This document shows positions 1-11,115 of a stretch of DNA of 64,000 nt, piece by piece. The notes beneath the pieces were generated by a model. The model was not told where the DNA came from and ran no database searches. It saw only the letters and a list, made by a program, of their open reading frames with translations. Made by a program: the position numbers and the translations under genes. Source of the stretch: Ciona savignyi (lineage: Eukaryota; Chordata; Ascidiacea; Phlebobranchia; Cionidae); the NCBI GenBank assembly GCA_000149265.1, contig CH003422.1:169773-233772 (forward strand), read 5' to 3'. How positions within the stretch are numbered: the stretch's first letter is position 1; each line of letters opens with the position of its first letter.

Positions 1-12
1 AACTTTCTCCAG

Positions 13-2685
13 ATAACTCCCACTAGACCGCGCAAACCAGATCGGCTCCGCATCTACGAAGCTCACATCGGAATCGCATCCGAACGATGTAAAATTTCCA
101 CCTACCGATATTTCACTTCCAATATCCTCCCTCGCATCCGGGATACAAGGGTACAACATGCAGCTTCTTCTTATGGCCGTAGTCGAGCATTCTTACTACC
201 CAAGTTGGGGTTACCAAGTCACCAACTACTTTTCCGCTTCAAGGTAACCGCTACCCATTCATTTCACAGTATACTTCTTTAAGACTAATACTGTTACAGT
301 CGATATGAAACTCCTGAAGAGTTCAAAGAGTTGGTGGACACTGCTCATGGAATGAGGATATATGTAATGTTGGATGTGATGCATGGAGAAGCTTCAAAGA
401 ATGTTCTAGATGGATTAAACATGTTTGATGGAACTGATGCTTGCTATTTTGATGATGGTTCACAAGAATTTAACAACGAACATGATACAAGAGTGTTTGA
501 TTATAAAAAGTAAGGTTGCTACATTTTAAACACCTCAGTATTTCTGTAAATGAATTACTTTGCAGATGGGAAACCCTTCGATTCCTCATGTCACAGTTGC
601 GTTATTACGTCAACGAATTTCATGTTGATGGTTTCCGATTCAATGGATTGTCAACAATGATATTTCATGAACCTTCCAAATACGGTTGGTTTTTAACATA
701 AACGTAATCCACTCAGGATTTATAAGAACAAATTTTCCTAGGCCAACATCAATTCTGCAGCCGAGAGTACCAGCAATACTTTGGTACGCATATGCGAACT
801 GAAGGATTGGCTTACCTGATGTTAATGAATGATATGCTTCACAATTTCTACCCAAATTTGATCACAATTGCTGAGGTACGATATAACTGAAAATGTAATA
901 ACTTAAACTTTAAACCGATGTTTAACATCTCAGGATGTTCAAGGAATGCCAGCTCTTAGCAGACCAGTGCGTGACGGAGGACTTGGATTTGATTACCGCC
1001 TTTGTAAAGATGCAGCAAACATTTGGGCAAAAGTAAGAATAAATTATAAAAATGTAATACCATCCACCCGTTCTTTGTTTAAAGATCTTTTATTTATACA
1101 GCTCTTCAATGAGATGTGTGATGAAGGGTGGGACATGCATTTTATCCGACAAATGCTGGAAGAAAATCGAAATGCTGAGAAGAAGATCGTATTCACTGAA
1201 AACCATGAACAGGTTTGTTTTTTTAACATCAGTGGGTAGAAGAACCAAATTATAACGTTTAATTTTACGCCAGAACGAAGTTGGTCGCATGACTCTCAGC
1301 CGTAAATTGATTGGGGATTCTTCAATGTCTAATGAGAGTCCCAACAAATGACTTCACAACTGGATCGTGGTTTAAGTCTTTACAAGATGAGCCGTCTATT
1401 CACACATGCATTTTCTGGACAGGGATTCCTCAATTTCATTGGTGAGTGAATTAAATTTGTGCTTGGCCACCATAACCAGGTTGTCGTATCCAGGTAATGA
1501 ATTCGGACATCCAGACTGGGTTGAGCTTCCATCTCCATCAAACAACGACAATTTTCAATTCGCTCGAAGACAGTTTCATCTGGCTGACAACCAGCAGATG
1601 AGGTACAAATATCTGAACCGATTCGATCGAGCTGTCAACAAAACAGAAGAACGATTCGGTTGGCTCAAATCAAACCAGGTTCGTCGTTGTTACGTCGATC
1701 GTCTTTTGTCAAGTTTTACCAACTGTATTGTCCGGCCGGTTAGTCTGGCGGTTAAGTGTGTCGCCTTTTAGTCGAAAGGTTTCGGGAGCGAAACTGGTTG
1801 CTAGCTAGTAGGTTGTATCTATGGGCAAGGCACTTTACGGACATTGCCTGAACCCAGCGGATTAATAGGTTCTACCAAATTTACAAGGACGTGTCATACG
1901 TGTCATATACAACCCACTGCACCAATAACTCCGGTTACCCGACGGTGGGCGCGTGGTGAATACCCGTGTGTTAACCTCCTTGGTTTTTCAACTCACGGGG
2001 TTAAACATGAATATCCTATATTATCCTAATTACAGGCTGTGGTAACACGAACACACGAGGGAGATAAAGTGATGGTGTTCGAAAGAGCTGGGCTTGTCTT
2101 TGTTTTCAATTTTCATCCAACAAAACGTTATCCAGATTACAAAATACCAGTTAGACAATGTGGAAGGTATATATGATTAAAAACAATATTCTGTAATAAA
2201 GTCTCTGTTTGTGGTCGATCATACAAATTGTTTTCAGTTACAAGATCATGTTAGATACCGATGATAATTGCTTTGGTGGTCATGGCAGAAACCAAGCCAA
2301 TGTTGAATTCCACTCAAAGAATGAACACTATGAAAATTCTCCGAACTCAATGATGGTAGGTTGTATATATTATATATCCGGCGTATTATGGCAAAACGAT
2401 TTACTTCTGGTTGAATTTCAGATTTACTTACCATCAAGATCAGGAATGGTACTGGCTCAGTCCAACCTTGTTGATGGTTACAAACACAGTGGTGATAGAC
2501 GTAGTTCTTACTGCGGTTCTGAGCGAGACCCATACAAATCAACCTACAGTCGCAATGTGCATTTCAATGATCGTCCATCAATCGAGTATTCTCACGAAGT
2601 CAACAGAATTCAAGGATCTTATGGTCAGGATAATAATCGAAGATCATACGGTGATGGCAACTCAATGAATCAAGCTTCTGGATAG
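13..2685 (+). pseudogene. GBE1-like gene, upstream tandem copy, 5' end outside window, probably decayed
   Basis: This is the upstream partner of the gene at 5669-9231. It enters the window at what is exon 5 of the downstream copy. Exons, by homology and GT/AG sites: 13-243, 300-509, 566-684, 742-875, 934-1032, 1102-1212, 1274-1441, 1494-1678, 2036-2166, 2238-2355, 2422-2685. Three lesions distinguish it. Exon 13-243 is 4 nt longer than its counterpart (an extra A at about 145 plus one extra codon), which shifts the frame. Exon 1274-1441 is 5 nt longer (around 1329-1335), which leads to a TGA at 1349-1351. Near the 3' end a 3-nt loss turns Gly-Tyr-Lys into Gly-stop (TAG 2683-2685), removing the last eight residues. 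The rest stays highly similar, so decay is recent, or the lesions are assembly or allelic errors. Like the other copy it encodes FRFNG, with Asn at the catalytic Asp position (about 640-650). Confidence 0.75.
1728..2030 (+). repeat. tRNA-derived SINE in a GBE1-like intron (upstream copy)
   Basis: The head resembles a tRNA gene (A-box-like TCTGGCGGTTAAG, B-box-like GGGAGCGAAACTGG), followed by the family body (GGGCAAGGCAC, then the block around CCCGACGGTGGGCGCG) and a TATCC-rich tail. It occupies the intron between exons 1494-1678 and 2036-2166. The same insertion lies at the same place in the downstream copy (8258-8560), so it predates the duplication. Confidence 0.75.
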
Positions 2686-2699
2686 AGTCACCAACAGTA

Positions 2700-3450
2700 T
2701 TGGTAGAATATGCTCAACATGAACCATAGAATCAAAATTTAACGGGTTTTACTAAACAGCACACCCATAGAAATCAAAATTAAACGGGTTTTACTAAACA
2801 GCACACTATGCAGGAGCTCTGGTAAAAACACATGAGGTAATTTAACGATTACGCGTGTAATGACTCCCCCTTAAGTAATCTGAAGATTGTCATAACTTTC
2901 TTGCATTTTTCCATTCATGGGGTTAAACATGAACATCAAATCTTATCAAATGTGACATCTTACCGGGCTAAGTTCGCCACACGACCGATTAAACGGAACC
3001 TTTTTTTATCCAACTGCCAGTTCGTAATTTAAAGCAAAAAAATTGTTTGGGGATTTCCCCAGGAAAAAAGATATTTTTAATGATAATTGTTCCATTCGGA
3101 GTTAGGTGGCAGTTTTTAAATCACCGCAATAGCTTCGGTTTAACCCCAGGGACCGGTCCAAAACTAGCTATTGGGTGGTATTCTTGGGCAAGGCGCGGCC
3201 TGAAAGTAGTAGATTAATAAGTTTTACTAAAACGGGTTTTACTATACAGCACACTGCATAACCTCTGGTAAAAACACATGAGGTAATTTAACGATTACGC
3301 GTGTAATGACTCCCGCTTAAGTAATCTGAAGATTGTCATAACTTTCTTGCATTTTTCCATTCATGGGATTAAACATGAACATCAAATCTTATCGAATATG
3401 ACATCTTACCGGGCTAAGTTCGCCACACATCCTATGTCCTATAGTCGTGT
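2700..3450 (+). repeat. SINE-related repeats, partly duplicated, downstream of the first GBE1-like copy
   Basis: The block GGTAATTTAACGATTACG to CATTCATGGGGTTAAACATG occurs at about 2833-2940 and again at about 3280-3385, preceded each time by GGGTTTTACTA-type sequence. A third copy lies at 10200-10310. Around 3105-3220 a head-like portion (CACCGCAATAGCTTCGG, GGGCAAGGCGC) precedes it. The 3' end resembles the 3' end of the main SINE family, so this looks like a divergent subfamily. No gene is seen here. Confidence 0.6.
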
Positions 3451-3834
3451 AGAAACATGCTGTTGGGTGATAAACTGCTCATGACCAGATGTTCCAATTG
3501 AGTTCAGAATTGATGGAATGTTAAGCAGCTCATTAATGTTGTTTTAAAAGCAAAAAAAGTTAAAAATTATCTTGGGAAATATCTTAAAGCATTACAATTT
3601 TCCTTAACCATTTTATGAGAGGCATGCAAATGAAGTGAATTTCACGAAGTCGTAAAAAATCAATTTTTTTAAGGATTTTAGCTTTTATTGAGCGTGCAAC
3701 TTACAAATAAAAATAATCTGTTTCCTTGGTTTCACAAACACACTTGTTGAGCCTATATTATAAACATTTTGCATATCGTTTGTTTAGCAAGCATAAAGCT
3801 CTGAGTTATCAATATAAACTGAAAGCTAATGATG

Positions 3835-4065
3835 TTAGGATAGTATGCGATAGGATATACATCGGGTTACGGGAGCTATTGCAATGTATTGTGTATGATT
3901 CAGACGTTTCTTTAATTTAGTAGAGTACATAAATCTACCGAGTACAATGTTTATTTAATTGCCTTGCCCAAGGACACAACTGACTGGCTAGCGATCAGTT
4001 TCGAAGCAGCAACCATTAGGCTGAAAGGCGTCGCACTAACTGACCAAGATAATCGGTCGGATAAG
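3835..4065 (-). repeat. Degenerate SINE copy, minus orientation
   Basis: Matches to the minus-strand form of the SINE include GGGTTACGGGAGCTATTGCA near 3863 and TTGCCCAAGGACACAACTGA near 3964, then the tRNA-like head ending near 4060. The middle is interrupted or diverged. A short open frame over this stretch is not considered a gene. Confidence 0.6.
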
Positions 4066-5244
4066 TTTCGAATCGATTTGATCTTTCTCGGTGATTTCAG
4101 ATGAATAAGACACATATAATGTGTTTGATGATCAATCTACTTTTACAGTATTTCCATAGGGTTCGCTAAGTAGTTAAAACTAGAACTATTTGACGTCTTT
4201 GGATAGTGAACAAAAGTAATTAAAAATGGTGACGCTAAGATCACTAAAAAAATAAAAGGCTGAAAAAGTCAGTAAGTCGCGAATACCGGGAATCCCCCGC
4301 AAAGAAAAACAAATTTTGAGTTGGTGTCGTGTTGATTGTCATGTCTACCACTTTCAGACTTTTCCTTACAAACAATATGCGTTCTTTTACCCTAGAAACA
4401 CGGTAAAAAAGATTACTTCTGGACCCCTTCCAACATTTAAAATTTAAACATAAATACTAGAGTACTAGACAGTGTCAACCACGTGTCAACCATCATTACG
4501 AGTAAAACACATTTTAAGTGGAAGCTATATATTTATGCAAGCAGGGATCAAAACCGTAATTGGTGTATTTTACTCATATTGAATAGGGAACCGACAGAGC
4601 CATTTTAAATTTTTGGGATTAGGCCTAGGCCTACGTGAAATTTATGGATGTTTGGTATTCCGTTGGATTATTTATCAAAATTCTGATTCAGAAAAGGGTA
4701 GACCATTCAGTTACATTTTGAACACTTTACCATCTTAATTTATTCAGCTAGTTTTATCTTATAAAAATTTTGTTTTTGCATATCTATATCGTGTTGCCTA
4801 ACAAATGACAAATTTTCATTGCGACTTAATATCCCTTTTAGTAGATTCGAGGCAGCATGCAATACCCGTCAAGCGTTGAAAAAAATGAAAAAAACGGACA
4901 AAAATAGTATGTTTTTTTCCAAATGGAACCCATAATATGCATAAAGAAAGTGGACAAGATTTTTAGCACATATATTTCAAGTTTAAATTAGGCTTTGAAA
5001 CCTATCAGTAAAAAAATATTCGTTTCCAAATAAAATATTTTATGAACGAACCAAGTCCAGCTAATGTATTTAAAAACTTCGTGACAAAACAAAACTACAC
5101 TTATTTAAAGCCTAACATACGCTGCTTCCAGTTGTAAACAAATCTTGTCCGATTAAAGGTTAATATTAATAGTAAAACGGTATCTATTGCTTTTGAGGCA
5201 TCGAAGCATAAGCCCGAACGTGAAGATATAGAAACCAGCTACAG
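4066..5244. other. Gene-free AT-rich intergenic DNA
   Basis: No exon-like open frame with splice sites, no RNA gene and no clear repeat was recognised between the degenerate SINE and the short tandem repeat upstream of the second GBE1-like gene. Confidence 0.5.
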
Positions 5245-5318
5245 ATCACAACAAATATTATGACATCACAACAAATATTATGACATCACAACAAATATTA
5301 TGACATCACAAAAAAATC
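5245..5318 (+). repeat. 20-bp tandem repeat, three copies plus a partial one
   Basis: The unit ATCACAACAAATATTATGAC is repeated head to tail at 5245, 5265 and 5285, with a degraded fourth start at 5305. It lies about 350 bp upstream of the start of the second GBE1-like gene. Confidence 0.9.
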
Positions 5319-5668
5319 AGGCAATGAATTAATAAAATCACAATTCACGTTTAACAAATCATAAACAACAGACCAACTTGAGCACACTAGTTTTGCATTT
5401 GTTTATTTTCAATAAACAATTAAGTTCATATGCGTTATATGCATGTATACGTGTCGGTTTCGTTGTCAATATACGATATGTTGATTGAGGTTATATTTTA
5501 TAATTATGATTGGTTTAATTTAACACTTGTTGACAATAAAACAAAATCACATTAAAGGATAATCACAATCCTTTAATTGACAATGGAATTAATGAAGCGC
5601 AATACCGTAATAAAGTATATAATAAAGTTTATAATAAAGTTTAGTTTAACTCAACTACATAAGCTGAC

Positions 5669-8600
5669 ATGATTAATCTTGTATTGATTAAAATTCTTGC
5701 TATAAAAAGAGATGCAACGAAGCAAGGACATCATCATTCGATTCAAGCTTCATTCAAAGCATCTTTAGCTTCAAATAAAACTTCAACATTGGAAAGCACA
5801 AGCTTCAACAACCAAGATATGCAGCAGTGGGGAGTTCCCTCAATTGAGAACCTCTTTAGAGACTACCCTCAACTTCGAATGCACGAAGCTGACATTCGGG
5901 CAAGGTAAGAAAATACGGTTGAAATAACTTGAAGATGTAGAACTTATGGATTTCATATCCGCCAAGATACGGCATGTTTGAAAAAACAAAGATGGCGATT
6001 GAGAGGGAGGAAGGACTTGATCGATTTACTCACGGATACAAGGACTTTGGAGTGATGATGATGGAAGATGGAAGAGTGAGATGCATGGAGTGGATTCCCA
6101 ATGCCAGGGCCGTCTATCTTAAAGGAGAATTCAGTAAGAATTTGCCTAGTTTCACCTATGCAGACCACTAACAAAAATATATACAGACAACTGGAATCTC
6201 ATTCCATATCGTGAAGTTGGTTTTGGTAAGTGGGAACTCTTTATTCCAGCAAATCGAGATGGGTCGTGCTCTGTTCGCCATTGCAGTGAACTTAAGGTGA
6301 GTTTTAACTGACGTTGGAATTAAAAGTGAGCAGTAAACGCTAATCGATGGTTCCATAGATCGTTATTGAAACAAAGGACAACCAACGAATTGAACGAATA
6401 TCTCCATGGGCAAAGTATGTAGTTCAATGTGACCATAATCAGGGTTTTAAGTGGAAGTTCTGGAATCCTCCATCTTCCCAAAGATTCCAGGTACGATCCT
6501 GATGGAATTACGCAAAATTAGAATCTCACAAACAAACTTTCTACAGATAACTCACACCAACCCGCGTAAACCAGATCGGCTCCGCATCTACGAAGCTCAC
6601 ATCGGAATCGCATCCGAACGATGTGAAATTTCTACCTACCGATATTTCACTTCCAATATCCTCCCTCGCATCCGGGATCAAGGGTACAACTCACTTCTCC
6701 TCATGGCCGTTGTTGAGCATTCTTACTACCCAAGTTGGGGTTACCAAGTCACCAACTACTTTTCCGCTTCAAGGTAACCACTACCCATTCATTTCACAAT
6801 ATACTTCTTCAACACTAATATTGTCACAGTCGATACGGGACTCCTGAAGAGTTCAAAGAGTTGGTGGACACTGCTCATGGAATGGGGATATACGTAATGT
6901 TGGATGTGATGCATGGAGAAGCTTCAAAGAATGTTCTAGATGGATTAAACATGTTTGATGGAACTGATGCTTGCTATTTTGATGATGGTTCACAAGGATT
7001 CAACAACGAACATGATACAAGAGTGTTTGATTATAAAAAGTAAGGTTGCTAAAATTTAACCACTCAAGTAGTTCTGTAAATGAATTACTTTTCAGATGGG
7101 AAACCCTTCGATTCCTCATGTCACAGTTGCGTTATTACGTCAACGAATTTCATGTTGATGGTTTCCGATTCAATGGATTGTCAACAATGATATTTCATGA
7201 ACCTTCCAAATACGGTTGGTTTTTAACATAAACGTAATCCACTCAGGATTTATAAGAACAAATTTTCCTAGGCCAACATCAATTCTGCAGCCGAGAGTAC
7301 CAGCAATACTTTGGTACGCATATGCGAACTGAAGGATTGGCTTACCTGATGTTAATGAATGATATGCTTCACAATTTCTACCCAAATTTGATCACAATTG
7401 CTGAGGTACGATATACCCGAAAATGTAATAACTTAAACTTTAAACCGATGTTTAACATCTCAGGATGTTCAAGGAATGCCAGCTCTCAGCAGACCAGTGC
7501 GTGACGGAGGACTTGGATTTGATTATCGACTTTGTAAAGATGCAGCAAACATTTGGGCAAAAGTAAGAATAAATTATAAAAATGTAATACCATCCACCCG
7601 TTCTTTGTTTAAAGATCTTTTATTTATACAGCTCTTCAATGAGATGCGTGATGAAGAGTGGAACATGCATTTCATCCGACAAATGCTCGAAGAAAATCGA
7701 AATGCTGAGAAGAAGATCGTATTCACTGAAAACCATGAACAGGTTTTTTTTTAACATCAGTGGGTAGAAGAACCAAATTATAACGTTTAATTTTGCGCCA
7801 GAACGAAGTTGGTCGCATGACTCTCAGCCGTAAATTGATTGGGGATTCTTCAATGTCCGAGTCCCAACAAATGACTCCACAATTGGATCGTGGTTTAAGT
7901 CTTTACAAGATGAGCCGTCTATTCACACATGCATTTTCTGGACAGGGATTCCTCAATTTCATTGGTGAGTGAATTAAATTTGTGTTTGGCCAGCATAACC
8001 TGATTGTCGTACACAGGTAATGAATTCGGACATCCAGACTGGGTTGAGCTTCCATCTCCATCAAACAACGACAATTTTCAATTCGCTCGAAGACAGTTCC
8101 ATCTGGCTGACAACCAGCAGATGAGGTACAAATATCTGAACCGATTCGATCGATCTGTCAACAAAACAGAAGAACGATTCGGTTGGCTCAAATCAAACCA
8201 GGTTCGTCGTTGTTACGTCGATCGTCTTTCGTCAAGTTTTACCAACTGTATTGTCCGGCCGGTTAGTTTGGCTGTTAAGTATGTCGCCTTTTAGTCGAAA
8301 GGTTTCAGGAGCGAAACTAGTTGCTAGCTAGTAGGTTGTATCTATGGGCAAGGCACTTTACGGACATTGCCTGAACCCAGCGGATTAATGGGTTCTACCA
8401 AATTAAAGGAACGTGTCATACGTGTCATATACAACCCACTGCAGCAATAACTCCGGTAACCCGACGTTGGGCGCGTGGTGATTACCCGTGTGTTAACCCC
8501 CCCCCCCCTGGTTTTCCCACTCACGAGGTTAAACATGAATATCCTATCCTATCATAATCACAGGCTGAGGTAACACGAACACACGAGGGAGATAAAGTGA

Positions 8601-9231
8601 TGGTGTTCGAAAGAGCTGGGCTTATCTTTGTTTTCAATTTTCATCCAACAAAAAGTTATCCAGATTACAAAATACCAGTTAGACAATGTGGAAGGTATAT
8701 ATGATTAAAAACAATATTCTGTAATAAAGTATCTGTTTGTGGTCGATCATACAAATTATTTACAGTTACAAAATCATGTTAGATACCGATGATCATTGCT
8801 TTGGTGGTCACAAGAGAAACCAAGCCAATGTTGAATTCCAGTCAAAGAAAGAACACTTTGAAAATTCTTCCAATTCAATGATGGTAGGTTGTATATATTA
8901 TATATCAGGCGTGTTATGGCAAAATAATTTACTTCTGGTTGAATTCCAGATTTACTTACCATCAAGATCAGGATTGGTGCTGGCTCAGTCCAACCTTGTT
9001 GATGGCTACAAACACAGTGGTGATAGACGTAGTTCTTACTGCGGTTCTGAGCGAGACCAATACAAATACAGTCGCAATGTGCATTTCAATGCTGGTCCAT
9101 CAATCGAGTATTCTCACGAAGTCAACAGAATTCAAGGATCTTATGGCCAGGATAATAATCGAAGATCATACGGCGATGGCAACTCAATGAATCAACCTTC
9201 TGGATACAAGAGTCACCAACAGTATTGGTAG
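5669..9231 (+). CDS. Glycogen branching enzyme-like protein, predicted catalytically impaired (15 exons)
   Basis: Homologous to 1,4-alpha-glucan branching enzyme (GBE1, glycoside hydrolase family 13). Exons: 5669-5904, 5967-6133, 6187-6296, 6359-6490, 6547-6773, 6830-7039, 7096-7214, 7272-7405, 7464-7562, 7632-7742, 7802-7964, 8017-8201, 8564-8694, 8766-8883, 8950-9231. All phases agree, giving about 807 residues against 702 in human. The order is an N-terminal CBM48-like region ([13 protein letters not shown]), the GH13 barrel ([38 protein letters not shown]) and the C-terminal beta domain ([12 protein letters not shown]). Core motifs are altered: HSH of the LDVVHSHASKN region is HGE, FRFDG is FRFNG, and SHDQ is NHEQ; the acid/base Glu (AED) is kept. 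About 80 extra residues rich in Ser, Asn, Tyr, Arg and Gly form the tail. The start is uncertain: the first ATG gives about 50 residues not seen in GBE1, and Met at 5818 is an alternative. Homology is near certain; loss of activity is inferred. Confidence 0.92.
8258..8560 (+). repeat. tRNA-derived SINE in a GBE1-like intron (downstream copy)
   Basis: This is the orthologous insertion of the SINE at 1728-2030, in the intron between exons 8017-8201 and 8564-8694. It differs by a run of about eleven C residues near 8499-8509 and scattered substitutions. The exon acceptor follows its TATCC tail directly. Confidence 0.75.
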
Positions 9232-9386
9232 AATATGCTCAACATGAACCATAAAATCAAAATTTAAAAAATTAAGATTGTAGATCTCCTAGCTTTAGAT
9301 ATGTGTTGTATTTTTAGTAGATGTACATGTGCCGTAGAATAATTGTTATCCCTATAAATTTAGTGTGCCATATGTCAACAATTGTA

Positions 9387-9392
9387 AATAAA
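9387..9392 (+). terminator. Polyadenylation signal AATAAA of the second GBE1-like gene
   Basis: A canonical AATAAA lies about 155 nt after the stop codon at 9229-9231 and is followed by GT-rich sequence. This implies a short 3' UTR. Confidence 0.6.
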
Positions 9393-9599
9393 TGGTGGAG
9401 ATTGGATTAATATATTCTTTAAGATGTAAGAACAGCCGATTACTTGTTCAGGCAGCCATTTAGCATTAACATATTTAATTTTACTCATGTAATTGTAAAA
9501 CGTCACATATATGAAGGAACAACTCTTATTACTTCTGAAGGTTTGCATGCAGTCACTTTTTAAACAAACATCGGCACCTTTCAGTCCCTACTAGAAGTT

Positions 9600-9670
9600 A
9601 GGCCAGATTTGGTTTGGTAACTATGGGACCCATGACTTTATTCTTGCACAAACAAACTATAGCAGTCCGG
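9600..9670 (+). repeat. Fragment related to sequence inside the right-end satellite region
   Basis: The stretch from about 9612 (GGTTTGGTAACTATGGGACC, then CATGACTTTATTCTTGCACA) closely resembles 63020-63070 (GGTTTGATAACTTTGGGACC, then CATGCGTTTATGCTTGCAGA). The two places therefore share a dispersed element. Confidence 0.6.
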
Positions 9671-9757
9671 TTAAAACTTTCTGGAATGTCAGATAACATG
9701 GACCTTTCGTACACATATCTTACAATAGCACATAATATATACAGCCAAATGCTATAA

Positions 9758-9880
9758 GCTCATGACTGACTTGTCGGGCCTTTTACCGAAAGGTGGTGGA
9801 TACGAAACTAATCAGTGGCTAGTCGTGTCTTTGGTCGAACCAATTGGCAAAAGTTGCCAAAACTCGGTAAATTAATAGAT
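9758..9880 (+). repeat. Degenerate SINE head
   Basis: CGGGCCTTTTACCGAAAGG, GATACGAAACTAATC and GGCTAGTCGTGTCTTTGGTC follow the head-and-first-body order of the SINE but are strongly diverged. The body is not continued. Confidence 0.4.
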
Positions 9881-9889
9881 TATTAAAAA

Positions 9890-10470
9890 GGTGGCAGTTT
9901 TTAACTCACCGCAATAGCTTCGGTTTAACCCTAGGGACCGGTCCAAAACTAGATATTGGGTGGTATTCTTGGGCAATAGGCGCGACCGGAAAGTAGTAGA
10001 TTATAAAGTTTTACTAAAACGGGTTTTACTATACAGCACACTGCAGGAGCTCTGGTATAAACACATAAGGTAATTTTTTTTTTTTTTTTTTTACTGAGCC
10101 AAGTTTCGAACCCATGATGGGCTCGTCACTAGGACCGTTTTATTATACAAGAGTTGGTATATGTATCGGTCGCGTTAACCATTTGGCCACACGACCGTAC
10201 ACATGAGGTAATTTAACGATTACGCGTGTAATGACTCCCCCTTAAGTAATCTGAAGATTGTCATAACTTTCTTGCATTTTTCCATTCATGGGGTTAAACA
10301 TGAACATCAAATCTTATCGAATATGACATCTTACAGAGCTAAGTTCGCCACACGACCGCTTAAACGGAACCTTTTTTTTATCCAACTGCCGGTTCGTAAT
10401 TTACAGCAAAAAAATTGTTTGGGGAATTTCCCCAGGACAAAAGATATTTTTATGATAGTTGTCCCATTCG
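9890..10470 (+). repeat. SINE-subfamily element interrupted by a second SINE
   Basis: This is another copy of the repeat at 3105-3450 (CACCGCAATAGCTTCGG near 9908, GGGTTTTACTATACAGCACA near 10021, then GGTAATTTAACGATTACG near 10207). It is split by an insertion at about 10077-10198. The sequence after about 10320, including GCTAAGTTCGCCACACGACC, also recurs after 2960. Confidence 0.7.
10077..10198 (-). mobile_element. Short tRNA-derived SINE with A-tail, inserted in another repeat
   Basis: Read on the minus strand, this has an A-box-like TGGCCAAATGGTTAACGCG, a B-box-like GGGTTCGAAACTTGG about 70 nt further, and a terminal A-run of roughly 18 nt (the T-run at 10074-10092 on the plus strand). 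The flanks carry a near-perfect 16-nt duplication: ACACATAAGGTAATTT at 10061-10076 and ACACATGAGGTAATTT at 10199-10214. This is the signature of target-primed retroposition. It is distinct from the main SINE family of the window. Confidence 0.75.
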
Positions 10471-10804
10471 GAGTTAAGAAAATTCCTTGAGCTTGAGCAT
10501 AACGTTAATTCACTTCAGTCGCATCAAAATGCCAAGTAAACAAAGTTAACAAAATTAACAAATCTGAACAGAAATACGTTCAGTTTTAGGCATAATTATT
10601 ATTAGATGAGTTGTAGCCTAAAAGATTTATTGGATTAAAACCACTCGGTTATCATCAACTTCTTAAACTTAAAAAAGACTCAATTACTAATGGTATGAGA
10701 TGGCGACCGATTTCGACAGGAAATGGTGCGTGTTAAAGGTCGGAAAGAGATTATAGAGTGTGTTGGTGGCACCACAGACTCTCTACATAGCGTACATAAA
10801 CTCT

Positions 10805-11115
10805 ACCATAACCTATCTGGTGGATAGGATAGGATATTCATGTTTATCCCAGTGAATGGGAAAATCAAGGGGGTTAAAACACGGGCAATCGTCAGATCAC
10901 CTCGCGCCCACCGTTAGGTTACCGGAGCTATATTGCAGTGTGTTGTATATGATAGACACGTTCTTTCAATTTGGTAGAACCCATTAATCCGCTGGGTTCA
11001 GGCAATGTCCTTATAGTGCCTTTCACAAAGACACAACTGATTACCTAGCGACCAGTTTTGAATCTTCAACCCTTCGGCTTAAAGGCGAGCCACTAACCCA
11101 CTATCCTAATGTTCC
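10805..11115 (-). repeat. Main-family SINE, minus orientation, nearly full length
   Basis: It starts (3' end of the element) with the GGATAGGATAGGATATTC tail and continues through GGGCAATCGTCAGATCACC, CCATTAATCCGCTGGGTTC and GACACAACTGA to the tRNA-like head ending near 11110. Confidence 0.8.
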
